The notes below the pieces were generated by a model. That model did no database searches. It saw nothing but the letters and a program-made list of their open reading frames with translations, and had not been told where the DNA came from. A program made the translations under genes and the position numbers. Below, in pieces: positions 55,392 to 64,000 of a DNA stretch of 64,000 nucleotides (position 1 is its first letter; each line of letters opens with the position of its first letter). The DNA lies in NCBI GenBank assembly GCA_039990395.1, contig JBDXFZ010000146.1, positions 930,001 to 994,000 of the forward strand, given 5' to 3'. The DNA is from CALINF01 sp039990395. Its GTDB lineage: Bacteria > Pseudomonadota > Gammaproteobacteria > Pseudomonadales > Halieaceae.

Positions 55392-57727
55392 AGAATGGGC
55401 TGTTCCCAGCTTTCCTTATCGTCGCGGCGCATGATGTTGGGCTTCTCAGTTTCCTTAAACAGTTTGAAGCGGCTCGCCTTGGGCTTGCGCGGCCAGCTGT
55501 TGTCCGCTTCTACCGCATCGGCGGTGCTGCGGTAGGGATCGTAATCCACGCCGGTTATCTCTTTCTCGGTGATAAACAGCTTGGTGACCTTGTCGCCATT
55601 TTTGCGCCAGATTTCTGCGGGAATCAATAGTTCCTCTGTGCTCTTATCGGCGTAGGTAATGCGCAAGGGCAGAGGGGTTACCAGGCCACCTTTGTTCACG
55701 AAGGTTATTGTGTAGAAGTTCTTGTCGGCATCCAGCAGTGCGCGTTCGCGATCAGTGAGCGACTTCTTGTACTTTTCGTACTGTGCGTAGTCATAGGGTG
55801 TTACCGAGAACTCGTCGAAGTCGTTGTAAAAGTCCTTAAGATCGGGCTGCCGGTCGAGCAGCGTTTCGGCGCCCTCATTGCGTTGCTCGCTGAGGGTTGG
55901 CTCCAGCTTGTCTTTATCGGCACGCTGCCAGGCCTTCTCGACGTCGGGGTTACCCGTGTCTATTTGGTACAGCGCTACGTTATCAATGGCGACATCCACA
56001 TAGTCTGTGCCGTAGAACCAGCCACGCCAGAACCAATCCAGATCAACGGCTGAAGCGTCTTCCATGCTGCGGAAAAAATCGGCAGGCGTTGGGCGTTTAA
56101 ACATCCAGCGCTGCGCGAACTCACGAAACGCATGATCAAACAGCTCGCGGCCCATAATGCTTTCGCGCAATATGTTGAGCGCAGTGGCGGGCTTGGCGTA
56201 GGCGTTGCTGCCAAACTGCAGCAGCGACTCTGAGTTGGTCATGATGGGAACCACTTTGCCGCTGGTCATGTACTCTACGATCTTGGCTGGCTCACCGCGG
56301 CGCGAGGGATACTCTTCTTCCCAGGCCTGCTCGGCAATAAACTGCAAAAAAGTGTTTAAGCCCTCGTCCATCCAGGTCCACTGGCGCTCATCAGAGTTAA
56401 CAATCATCGGGAAGTAGTTGTGACCAACCTCGTGGATGATTACTGAAATCAGGCCGTATTTACTGCGCTCCCAGGTTTTATCGCCGCCTTTCTGAGTAAC
56501 GTCCCAATAGGTATTGTCGGCATAGGGCCGTGGTTTGTTAAAGGTGATCATGGGGTATTCCATGCCGCCCACCGGGCCATTCACCGAAATCGACACGGGA
56601 TAGGGATACTCGAAGGTATAACGCGAGTACACATCGATAGTGTGCACGATTGAGGCCGTAGAATACTGGCTCCACAGTGGTTCTGCCTCGTTAGGGTAGA
56701 ACGACATGGCCAGCACATCGTTATCGCCGCTTTGGGTTGTCATCGCATCCCAGATGAATTTACGCGACGAGGCAAAGGCGATATCGCGTACGTTCTCGGC
56801 GCGAAACTGCCAGGTTTTGGTTGCCGACGTGCGGCTGCTTTCGTTGCGCTTGGCCTCCTCAGGCTCCACGACAAACACCAACTCATCCGACTTTTTGGCC
56901 TGGTTATAACGCTTAAGCTGCTTGCGGCTCAATACATCTTCAGGGTTTTGCAGTACACCCGTGGCTGCCACCACATGATCGGCCGGCACGGTAATCGCAA
57001 AATCGAAATCACCTAGCTCTAGCGTGAACTCGCCGTTACCCAGAAACTGCTTGTTCTGCCAGCCTTGGTAATCGGTGTACGCCGCCAGGCGTGGATACCA
57101 TTGCGCGATTTCGTAGATGTAGTTCTCATCACTTTCAAAATACTCATATCCCCCTCGGGCATTAATGGCCACTGCATTAACGATGTTGTGCTGCCAGGCC
57201 AGGCTAAACACAAATTGCTCGCCAGCCTTAAGCGGCGTGGGCAGATCGATACGCATCATGGTTTTGTTGATGACGTAGGGCAGCGCATTACCGCTCGCAT
57301 CTTCTACATCCGAGATGTCGACTCCACCCTCGAAATCTTGACGCTCCAGCAGGTTGGCCATGGTGCGGTAGGGGAACTTCTCGAAGTTCGGCGCGGTTTT
57401 GGTAAGCACGTCGTCGGAATCCTGCCGAAACCGGTTCTGGTCCAGTTGCAGCCAGATGTAGCTTAAGGTGTGCGGGCTCTTGTTGCTGTAGGTGATCGTT
57501 TGCTTGCCAGTGATGCGCTGGCGCTCATCATCCAACGTAACCTCTATGTTGTAGTCGGCGCGCTGCTGCCAGTACTGCGGGCCAGGTGCGCCGCTGCCTA
57601 ATCGGGTTTCGGTGGGCGTGTCCAGTAGAGGGCCAAGTTGAGCGAATTTTTCGGGGCCGGTGGAGGCGGTGGCAACGCCGCATGTTAGAAACAACATGAA
57701 GTATGCGATAAAAGACATGCGAATCAT
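55388..57727 (-). CDS. M1 family zinc metallopeptidase, exported
   Basis: 779 residues with a signal peptide (FIAYFMLFLTCGVATAS). An N-terminal beta-sandwich domain precedes the gluzincin core: H432-E-V-G-H436 and E455 in WMDEGLNTF give the HEXXH-x18-E zinc site. GGMEYPMITF (about 380) is the M1 substrate-recognition motif, in place of the usual GAMEN. The C-terminal part lacks the long helical ERAP domain and fits the membrane/periplasmic M1 peptidases of unknown substrate found in marine bacteria. Coupled to the DUF6702 gene downstream. Confidence 0.88.
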   Translation of the reverse strand: MIRMSFIAYFMLFLTCGVATASTGPEKFAQLGPLLDTPTETRLGSGAPGPQYWQQRADYNIEVTLDDERQRITGKQTITYSNKSPHTLSYIWLQLDQNRFRQDSDDVLTKTAPNFEKFPYRTMANLLERQDFEGGVDISDVEDASGNALPYVINKTMMRIDLPTPLKAGEQFVFSLAWQHNIVNAVAINARGGYEYFESDENYIYEIAQWYPRLAAYTDYQGWQNKQFLGNGEFTLELGDFDFAITVPADHVVAATGVLQNPEDVLSRKQLKRYNQAKKSDELVFVVEPEEAKRNESSRTSATKTWQFRAENVRDIAFASSRKFIWDAMTTQSGDNDVLAMSFYPNEAEPLWSQYSTASIVHTIDVYSRYTFEYPYPVSISVNGPVGGMEYPMITFNKPRPYADNTYWDVTQKGGDKTWERSKYGLISVIIHEVGHNYFPMIVNSDERQWTWMDEGLNTFLQFIAEQAWEEEYPSRRGEPAKIVEYMTSGKVVPIMTNSESLLQFGSNAYAKPATALNILRESIMGRELFDHAFREFAQRWMFKRPTPADFFRSMEDASAVDLDWFWRGWFYGTDYVDVAIDNVALYQIDTGNPDVEKAWQRADKDKLEPTLSEQRNEGAETLLDRQPDLKDFYNDFDEFSVTPYDYAQYEKYKKSLTDRERALLDADKNFYTITFVNKGGLVTPLPLRITYADKSTEELLIPAEIWRKNGDKVTKLFITEKEITGVDYDPYRSTADAVEADNSWPRKPKASRFKLFKETEKPNIMRRDDKESWEQPIL

Positions 57728-57857
57728 TAAGTTACGGCCTCTTCGTTAGAAATAGGGTGTAAAAGAAGCGGGGGAGTATACCGCTTAAGCGTGGGTCTTA
57801 ACTACCCGATTAGCCGGCAATCACGTACCCGATGCGTTAACTACGCGTCACCTCGCG

Positions 57858-59090
57858 TCATTTATGTGTTTTGAGCCGGTAGCCCAGCCACGCTAACATC
57901 GTTGCAAGCACCACATAAGCAACCCCCATCAATGCCATTACGTCCATGCTCACCCCAGAATCGATCATCCAGCCCATAATCACCGGGGCAATCGCACTGG
58001 CAAATACCATTGCGGCGGTGGTAACCGACTTGATTGATCCCAGATGGAGCGTGCCATACATCTCTGCGTAAAATGGTGACGATAGCGTTGAGTAATTGCC
58101 CACGCCAATACCCATCAAAAACATAAACAGCACGGCAATGATTATGCTGTCGGAGGTAGACAGCAACAACAGGCCCAATCCCAGAGGCAGCGCAAGGTAG
58201 GGCACCAGTCGGATAGCACCGAAACGATCGACGAGTAACCCAGATATCAGCTTCATGCCAATGGTGGTCATGGCGTAAAGCAAGTAGAGACTAGCCCACA
58301 CTACCAGCGACCAACCTTTTTCCTCTACCAGCTGTACCTGGTGAAACATGAAACCGGTATACAGCATGGGCTGCGTGAGCATCGCAGGCATGAACAGGTA
58401 TAGCTGTGGGTCGCGAATTACCTCGTTGCGGGTCCATTGGCGCGCAACCGCGGTGCTTTCACTGGCATCATCCGCTGCCAAACGCTCCACATAGCGTGTA
58501 TGGCGTACATCGTGTGTGCCCAGCAGCCAGTAAATCATCAGGGGCAGAACGGCAACCAGAATCACCGCGCTAAGCAGCCACGATTCACGCCAGCCAAGAA
58601 CCGCTAGCAATGCAATGATGGCAGAAGGGAGTACTGCCTCGGAGAATGAGAAGCCAATACCGCTAATCGCATTGGCCTTACCGCGCTGGTGGTCGATATA
58701 GCGCACGATGCTGGTGACACCGGCCATACTCATTAAGCCCTGACCCATGTGGCGCAGTACGAGTATGGCGATAAACAATGTAATCGTGCCTTGACTGCCT
58801 GCAAGAATCAGGCAGCCCAATGCCAGCCCCAATACAGACATGTACGCGAAGCGACGCAAATCCATACGGTCGATCAACGTGCCGGTCCACAGCAGCAGCA
58901 CGGCGCTGGCTAGCGTGGCACCCGAGTAGATAGCACCGAACGTGCCGTGACTGATGCCAAGATCAGCGCGAATCTGACCACTAAACAGGGCGATAAAGTA
59001 GGTTTGGCCCAGGCTGGAGCCAAAGGTCATCACAAAACCAAATAGCAGCAGGCGCCACTCGCTTTTTATAAGAGGTAGAAACGATCGCAT
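57858..59090 (-). CDS. Major facilitator superfamily transporter
   Basis: 410 residues from ATG at 59090 (MRSFLPLIKSEWRLLLFGF); an in-frame start 24 codons upstream adds only a polar extension. Twelve hydrophobic segments are seen. The loop between helices 2 and 3 has GTLIDRMDLRRFAY, the MFS motif A form. The family of secondary transporters is clear, the substrate is not. It is divergent from the TauD-like gene, with 173 bp between. Confidence 0.82.
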   Translation of the reverse strand: MRSFLPLIKSEWRLLLFGFVMTFGSSLGQTYFIALFSGQIRADLGISHGTFGAIYSGATLASAVLLLWTGTLIDRMDLRRFAYMSVLGLALGCLILAGSQGTITLFIAILVLRHMGQGLMSMAGVTSIVRYIDHQRGKANAISGIGFSFSEAVLPSAIIALLAVLGWRESWLLSAVILVAVLPLMIYWLLGTHDVRHTRYVERLAADDASESTAVARQWTRNEVIRDPQLYLFMPAMLTQPMLYTGFMFHQVQLVEEKGWSLVVWASLYLLYAMTTIGMKLISGLLVDRFGAIRLVPYLALPLGLGLLLLSTSDSIIIAVLFMFLMGIGVGNYSTLSSPFYAEMYGTLHLGSIKSVTTAAMVFASAIAPVIMGWMIDSGVSMDVMALMGVAYVVLATMLAWLGYRLKTHK

Positions 59091-59263
59091 GGTGCGTGAA
59101 GTGTCTCGGTTATCGACCCGCAGAAGGGCGCACATCATACCGTTTTGTCTTGGCGGCCCCAACTCTACAAAGCAGTTTTGTGGGCTGTCAGCCTACGTGG
59201 TATCTGCTAATCTTTGTGCTATCGCAACAACCGTCTGTGCTATCGCAATAACAGGAACTCATA

Positions 59264-60109
59264 ATGACAATAACAGTAACCCCTTCAGGCCAAGTGTGTG
59301 GCGCCGCTGTAACCGGCGTAGATCTCACGCAACCACTGGATGCAGATACGATTGCCGCTATTCGAGCGGCGTGGCTGGAGCATCACGTACTGTCTTTTCC
59401 AGGGCAACCCATGTCCGACGATGACTTGGAGCGCTTCACAGAATACTTTGGTGGCTTTGGTGAGGACCCCTTTATTGCCAGCGTGGAAGGGCGTGAGCAT
59501 GTGATTGCCGTGCAGCGCAGCGCCAATGAGCAAGCGCCGTTGTTTGCAGAGAACTGGCACACCGATTGGAGCTTTCAGGAAAAGCCGCCAGCGGGCACCT
59601 GTTTATTTGGTATCACCATTCCGCCTATGGGCGGCGACACACTGTACGCCGATCAACATGCCGCGTTTAAGGCCATGCCCGCAGACTTGCGCGAGCGATT
59701 GGAAGGCAAGCTCGCCATACACTCCGCCAAAATGGCTTACTCACCAGAGGGCATGTACGGCGAGGCTGATCAGGCGATTGACCGCAGCATGGACATTCGC
59801 CCGTCAACTGAGGCAAACCTCACTCAAACGCATCGCATTATTCGACCGCACCCCGAAACCGGCGAACTGGGTATCTTCGGTTCTATCGGCTACATGATTG
59901 GCATCGAGGGCATGAGCGATGACGAAGCCGTTGCTACGTTGCTGGAACTCAGCGAGTGGCAGACGCGCGAAGAGTTCGTGTACACCCACAAGTGGGAAAA
60001 AGACATGCTGGTAATGTGGGACAACCGCTCGGTGCTGCACAGGGCAACAGGCGGGTACGAGGGGCACGACAGGCTACTGCATAGAACGACTATTGCGGCG
60101 GCGGCTTAA
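59264..60109 (+). CDS. TauD/TfdA-family Fe(II)/2-oxoglutarate dioxygenase
   Basis: 281 residues. Hydroxylates or decomposes a small organic substrate using Fe(II), O2 and 2-oxoglutarate. The metal triad is visible: H99 and D101 in NWHTDWSF, H259 in SVLHRATGG; the Arg of HDRLLHRTT binds 2-oxoglutarate. The length is typical of TauD (283). CAGGAACTC precedes the ATG. Substrate unknown (taurine, an alkyl sulfonate, or a phenoxyacid-like compound are family options). Confidence 0.88.
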   Translation: MTITVTPSGQVCGAAVTGVDLTQPLDADTIAAIRAAWLEHHVLSFPGQPMSDDDLERFTEYFGGFGEDPFIASVEGREHVIAVQRSANEQAPLFAENWHTDWSFQEKPPAGTCLFGITIPPMGGDTLYADQHAAFKAMPADLRERLEGKLAIHSAKMAYSPEGMYGEADQAIDRSMDIRPSTEANLTQTHRIIRPHPETGELGIFGSIGYMIGIEGMSDDEAVATLLELSEWQTREEFVYTHKWEKDMLVMWDNRSVLHRATGGYEGHDRLLHRTTIAAAA

Positions 60110-60131
60110 ATTAAAGGCTAAACGTGCTTGA

Positions 60132-60163
60132 GGACGATACAGTGGTTAAACACGGTATCGTCC
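60132..60163. terminator. Hairpin between convergent tauD-like and SDR genes
   Basis: A perfect 9-bp stem (60132-60140 with 60155-60163) plus an inner GTG/CAC pair. There is no T-tract on either side, so factor-independent termination is uncertain. Confidence 0.4.
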
Positions 60164-60187
60164 ATTAGTTAGACCAAATCGCCAGAA

Positions 60188-61072
60188 CTAGTCTTGGTCT
60201 GCGTGGTACACCGTGTCCATATTCTCGGCTGCATCTTCGCCAATAATTTCTCTAATCAAATCGCGCAAACCGCCGCCAGTGTCCGGGTGTTGCCAGGCGC
60301 CCAACGTATGACCCCCGTCTACAACGAGTGGTTGACCGGTGATAAACGTGGATTCATCGCTGGCTAAAAAGCACACGGCCTTGGCGATGTCTTCCGGTTG
60401 TCCAGCACGCGTGATGGGTTGAGCGAGTGATGAGAGTTCGGCGATCGTGGCCGAGGCCTCGGACACATCTTGCTGCAAGGCCAATTGGCCCAGGAAGATG
60501 GGCGTGTTGATAAAGCCTGGGCACACGGTATTCACGCGCACACCAAACGGCCCCAATTCTTGCGCTACCGAGCGGCTCAAGTTTATAACAGCCGCTTTCA
60601 CGGCAGAGTACACATGAGGGCCATAGCCTCCACCGGTGCCGGCGATACTGGCGGTGGTAATAATAGAGCCCGTGCGCTGCTCACGCATAATCGGGGCCAC
60701 ATGCTTCATGCCATAGATTGGCCCGGTAAGCATTGCGTCGATGGTGCGTTGGTACGGTTCGCCCATGTCGGTTTCATGGATCTCACCTGATACGCCGCCA
60801 AAGCCGGCGTTATTAAACAGACAGTCTAATCGTCCCCATGCGGTAACAGCTGCATTGATGGCTGCGGCCACCTGATCTTCCATACAGACATCCGTGCGCA
60901 CAAACAAAGCGGCGTCGCCCAACTCGGCTGCTAGCGCTTCGCCCTTATCGACCTGCATGTCGGCGATAATGACTTTGGCGCCTTCGCTAACAAATTTGCG
61001 AACAGTGGCTTCGCCGATACCGCTGGCTCCACCCGTGATAACCGCGGTTTTATTCAAAAGAAGATCGGGCAT
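60188..61072 (-). CDS. Short-chain dehydrogenase/reductase
   Basis: 294 residues, classical SDR. Cofactor motif TGGASGIG is at 13-20, with D38 after the second strand (IIAD) favouring NAD(H). NNAG is at 87-90, and catalytic S142, Y155 and K159 (YSAVK) are present. A C-terminal extension of about 35 residues (HTLGAWQHPDTGGGLRDLI onward) is longer than usual. The substrate cannot be deduced. Confidence 0.87.
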   Translation of the reverse strand: MPDLLLNKTAVITGGASGIGEATVRKFVSEGAKVIIADMQVDKGEALAAELGDAALFVRTDVCMEDQVAAAINAAVTAWGRLDCLFNNAGFGGVSGEIHETDMGEPYQRTIDAMLTGPIYGMKHVAPIMREQRTGSIITTASIAGTGGGYGPHVYSAVKAAVINLSRSVAQELGPFGVRVNTVCPGFINTPIFLGQLALQQDVSEASATIAELSSLAQPITRAGQPEDIAKAVCFLASDESTFITGQPLVVDGGHTLGAWQHPDTGGGLRDLIREIIGEDAAENMDTVYHADQD

Positions 61073-61151
61073 AGAAAAGGGTCCTTTACGTTTTTATTGG
61101 GAAGTATTCAGCATAGCGCAGCGTGAGAGCGTGGAAAACGTTTGCGTGAAC

Positions 61152-63359
61152 TTAGAATCCTGCAGTACTTAGGTTACTGCTAACTGACTTGTTCGTGCTG
61201 CTTTCTGGCCAGGGTTCTATTGAGCGAAAACCCATTGCGTCGAGTTGTCCCCGTGCGGCCAAATACGCATCGACATCGCCCACGGCGTGAAAATAACGAG
61301 CCTGGGGTTCAAGTAGCAATGGGGAGGTGACTGCCTTGCCATATGCTTGTAACGGTATTACAGCCGCATTGTAGGCAGCACGCGCTGATTCGATATTGCC
61401 CCGAAGCTTAAGTGCATTACCATAAAACAGCTGAGTTTTTGCGATCATCGACACGATGTGCTGCTCCGGAGGATTTGATAGCTTTACGGTGCTCAAGGCA
61501 GATAGTGCTCGCTGTATATGAGCGAATGCAGCGGTCTCGTCACCACGTACCTGCGCGATCCAGGCTTGTAGGTAAGCAGTTCTGGCCAGGCCAACAAACA
61601 GGAATTTTTCGGTTAGCCCCTCGTCGAGCATGAGCTGGTAACCATCGCCTGCCTGTTGAGCATAACCCAGAGCCCGATTCCACTGCTGGCTGCGTGCAGC
61701 AACTAGCGCAAGTAACACGCGAGCGCGCCATGCGTCTGTCCGCCAGGTATTGTTGCTGCTGTCGGTGCGCGTTATCTCATCCAGAATCCCGATTGCTCTG
61801 AGCGTGAGAACCTCAAGCTCGTCTGCCGGTTCGTTGGTGTACAGGGCTATCGCAACGTACACCAGCATCTCGTTCGCAATATAGTGTTGTAGCGGGACAT
61901 TGTCAGCTCGGCCAGCGGCGGACTCACTGATGTGATTCATCGCGCTGCGCTCATATTCCAGCGCAGCGGCAATGTCTCCCTGCCACAAGGCGACACGACC
62001 CAACCAGGATTCCACGGCGGACAGCTCTTCGCCGAAGTGTTCCATATGGCCTTGCTCATTCAACCGTTCGAGAATGGCAATCTCGAGCTGAAAGCCTTCG
62101 CGCGCGCGTTCAAGTTTGTTCTCATCGACATCCAGCACCGCTAGATTATGGTGGCCATAAGCCATTTCTCGTAGCGCTGTTTCACCGGTTGGGTCCAGCG
62201 CCAGCATCTCAACCGCACTGTCTCTATAGCGTTCGATCCACTGCCTTGCCCGGGGCAGGTCGCTTTGAGTTCGATGAATGTAACCAATCCAGAACTCTGC
62301 CTGCGCGCGATCAAATAGTCGGCCGGTATCTGTTGGTGACTTTTGTACGAGTACGGCACTGCGTTCATAGGCCTGAGTGAAAACCGGCATCGCTTCTTCA
62401 TACCGAAACTGATCAATTCGAATCTCACCAATCTGAGTCATCACCTGCGCTTGCGTAGCAAGCTCCTGCTCGCTGAGCACTTCTACATCAACAGAGGAAA
62501 AGTAGTCTAGCGCGCGTTGAGCCACACCCTCCAGCAGATCGAGTCGTCCCATGGGCCGCAAGCTAGAGCGCAGGTCGCCTACAAGATATCCAAGCAGTTC
62601 CTCGGCCTGACTTTGACGCTGGTTGGCTTCGTCGCGGGCTGTGATAGCTGCGATGGCCAGGAACGTGGTGAACGCGGTTGCCACTAATGATGCTATCGAC
62701 ACCCCGGCCAGCAGACGCTGGCGACGCTGGGATTCGCGTCGGCGTAGTTCATCCAAAGGGACGCCCAGAATGCCGGCAATAACTTTGAGCTTGGCCAGAT
62801 GCTTACCATCGGCGCCCTCGCGAACGTCGGCAGCCATGGGGTCCACGATTCCCTCAAGCAACTCACCGTTAGCGTCGTACTGCTGGTGGATAGCGGGTGG
62901 AAAACAATCATCGTCGGTGCCAATAGCAGCCGGGTCGCCATCGACGATCATGCAGTGAATGCGGTGTGCCCGACCCAGTTTCTGGAAGGTTTGAACCTCT
63001 TTATTCGTCCAGACAGAGCGCGCGGAATCGGGCGAACAGATAAGAACCAGATGCTCAGCCTGCTCCAGAGCGTCTGCTAGCAAAGACGAGAGATCGGGAG
63101 AGCTGGCCAGGTCATCTCTGTCACGAAAAATCGGACTGAGCCTCGCGGGCACCTCGCCATTGGGTGTGATCTTTCCGATTAGGGCGCGTGGGGGTTTGTA
63201 GCGCTCCATTGATTTGTGCAACCACTGGGCCCAGCGCGAATCCTCATGGCTGTAGCTGATAAACGCCTTGTATTTAAACGATTGAGAAATAGTCTGTCTT
63301 CCTCGCCGCGAAAGCGCGCATTGTCGCACTGCCACTAAGTTTAGCGCTAAACTGAACAT
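61152..63359 (-). CDS. Membrane-anchored TIR domain protein with TPR-like C-terminus
   Basis: Up to 735 residues; the start is uncertain because the first ~25 residues are not family-like, and a start nearer FKYKAFISYSHED (29-41) is possible. The TIR domain covers about 29-170: FISYSHED, a RDRDDL loop and SPDSARSVWTNKE with E121 in the W-x3-E position of NAD-cleaving TIRs. One transmembrane helix is at about 216-240. The rest is alpha-helical and repeat-like with TPR character (ALDYFSS, AMPVFTQAYERSA, ALEYERSAMNH). Signalling or NADase activity is inference. No partner gene of a known defence system adjoins it. Confidence 0.72.
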   Translation of the reverse strand: MFSLALNLVAVRQCALSRRGRQTISQSFKYKAFISYSHEDSRWAQWLHKSMERYKPPRALIGKITPNGEVPARLSPIFRDRDDLASSPDLSSLLADALEQAEHLVLICSPDSARSVWTNKEVQTFQKLGRAHRIHCMIVDGDPAAIGTDDDCFPPAIHQQYDANGELLEGIVDPMAADVREGADGKHLAKLKVIAGILGVPLDELRRRESQRRQRLLAGVSIASLVATAFTTFLAIAAITARDEANQRQSQAEELLGYLVGDLRSSLRPMGRLDLLEGVAQRALDYFSSVDVEVLSEQELATQAQVMTQIGEIRIDQFRYEEAMPVFTQAYERSAVLVQKSPTDTGRLFDRAQAEFWIGYIHRTQSDLPRARQWIERYRDSAVEMLALDPTGETALREMAYGHHNLAVLDVDENKLERAREGFQLEIAILERLNEQGHMEHFGEELSAVESWLGRVALWQGDIAAALEYERSAMNHISESAAGRADNVPLQHYIANEMLVYVAIALYTNEPADELEVLTLRAIGILDEITRTDSSNNTWRTDAWRARVLLALVAARSQQWNRALGYAQQAGDGYQLMLDEGLTEKFLFVGLARTAYLQAWIAQVRGDETAAFAHIQRALSALSTVKLSNPPEQHIVSMIAKTQLFYGNALKLRGNIESARAAYNAAVIPLQAYGKAVTSPLLLEPQARYFHAVGDVDAYLAARGQLDAMGFRSIEPWPESSTNKSVSSNLSTAGF

Positions 63360-63436
63360 GGTGTAGATTTTAAATTGCGTTAAAGTAAGTCGCTGAAATT
63401 CCAGCTTCCCTTGCCACTAGATCGGATGATTATCCT

Positions 63437-64000
63437 ATGTCGCGTGTTGCCGCTTTTCGTCCCCGTCGGTCCTGCTTGTACATGCCGGGTGCGAATACTC
63501 GCGCACTCGAAAAAGCACGAACGCTGCCAGCCGACGTGCTAATTCTGGATCTGGAAGATGCGGTGGCGCCAGATGCCAAAGACGCGGCCAGAGCAACCAT
63601 AGCGTCAGTATTGCAAGAACGGGCTTACGGTGATCGGGAGGTGATCGTGCGCGCTAATGCGCGCGATACTGCCTGGAGCAACGACGATATAGCTATGGCC
63701 GTGAGCGCCGGCGCCAACGGCGTACTACTACCCAAAGTGGAAACGGCCACTGACATCCAGCAGATCGATGCCTTGCTGGATGCTGCGGGCGCGCCTGCAG
63801 ACTTCTTGCTGTGGGCTATGATCGAAATGCCATTGGCGATTTTAAACATTCAGGAAATAGCAGCAGCGTCGGAGCACACCCGTCTCGCAGGATTCATGCT
63901 AGGGACGAACGATCTGGCCAAAGCCTACGGCGCTGTTTACACACCCGATCGCTTCGCTTTCCAGGTGCCATTGATGATGGCACTCACTGCAGCGCGGGCG
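63437..64000 (+). CDS. HpcH/HpaI aldolase / citrate lyase beta-like protein (CitE family), 5' part
   Basis: The first 188 codons of a gene that runs off the right edge. MSRVAAFRPRRSCLYMPGANTR is the CitE-family opening (RS.L..PG), ILDLEDAVAPDAK carries the metal/CoA-site acidic residues, and IVRAN, VLLPKVET and WAMIEMPLAILN follow the TIM-barrel order. Members cleave malyl-CoA, citramalyl-CoA or citryl-CoA, or hydrolyse malyl-CoA; which applies here cannot be told from this part. Confidence 0.85.
   Translation, partial: MSRVAAFRPRRSCLYMPGANTRALEKARTLPADVLILDLEDAVAPDAKDAARATIASVLQERAYGDREVIVRANARDTAWSNDDIAMAVSAGANGVLLPKVETATDIQQIDALLDAAGAPADFLLWAMIEMPLAILNIQEIAAASEHTRLAGFMLGTNDLAKAYGAVYTPDRFAFQVPLMMALTAARA

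Overview
The window is chromosomal DNA of a gammaproteobacterium outside the enteric group. The evidence is gene order: tig-clpP-clpX-lon-hupB-ppiD, an ETF / ETF-quinone oxidoreductase set, and clpS-clpA-infA-bpt-aat-trxB-ftsK-lolA-rarA-crcB-serS-cysG, an arrangement known from Pseudomonas-like and marine gammaproteobacteria. No genus can be assigned from the sequence alone. Most of the window is moderately GC-rich; about 40-49 kb is visibly more AT-rich and looks acquired.

Layout. 0-2 kb: the 3' end of a GH84-type beta-N-acetylglucosaminidase gene and a phosphomannose-isomerase-like cupin gene. 2.0-10.6 kb: tRNA-Leu(UAG), then trigger factor, ClpP, ClpX, Lon (behind a heat-shock-like promoter), HU-beta and PpiD, a protein folding and quality-control block. 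10.7-17.0 kb: phosphoglycerate dehydrogenase, a YiiX-like cysteine hydrolase, a DUF1285 protein and the electron-transfer flavoprotein set (ETF-QO divergent from etfB-etfA). 17.0-17.95 kb: a repeat-rich stretch without genes (30-bp perfect inverted repeat, an inverted pair of 53-bp elements, a pentamer array, a 14-unit octamer array). 17.95-22.5 kb: a complete bacterial N-degron pathway (ClpS, ClpA, Bpt, Aat) plus infA. 22.5-31.6 kb: trxB, ftsK, lolA, rarA, crcB, serS, cysG.

31.6-52.3 kb is a surface-polysaccharide locus. An RfaH-like antiterminator overlaps the end of cysG. A leader of about 320 bp carries an ops/JUMPstart-like element, and an EPS-type MarR regulator gene follows. Then come nucleotide-sugar genes for UDP-GlcNAc oxidation, GDP-L-fucose, and UDP-GlcA/UDP-xylose with two near-identical ugd copies flanking uxs. 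Next is an AT-rich cassette with flippase, methyltransferase, four glycosyltransferases, a Wzy-like polymerase and an acetyltransferase. Two decayed pieces of a second UDP-glucuronate decarboxylase gene, one N-terminal and one C-terminal, lie in the same orientation at the two ends of this cassette, as though it had been placed inside or exchanged through an older uxs copy. Two more GT2 genes and a PF14907-type nucleotidyltransferase gene complete the locus. No priming glycosyltransferase and no Wza/Wzc exporter is in the window.

52.4-64 kb: tail-specific protease Prc, a DUF6702 protein translationally coupled to an M1 metallopeptidase, an MFS transporter, a TauD-like dioxygenase, an SDR, a membrane-anchored TIR-TPR protein and the 5' end of a CitE-like lyase gene.
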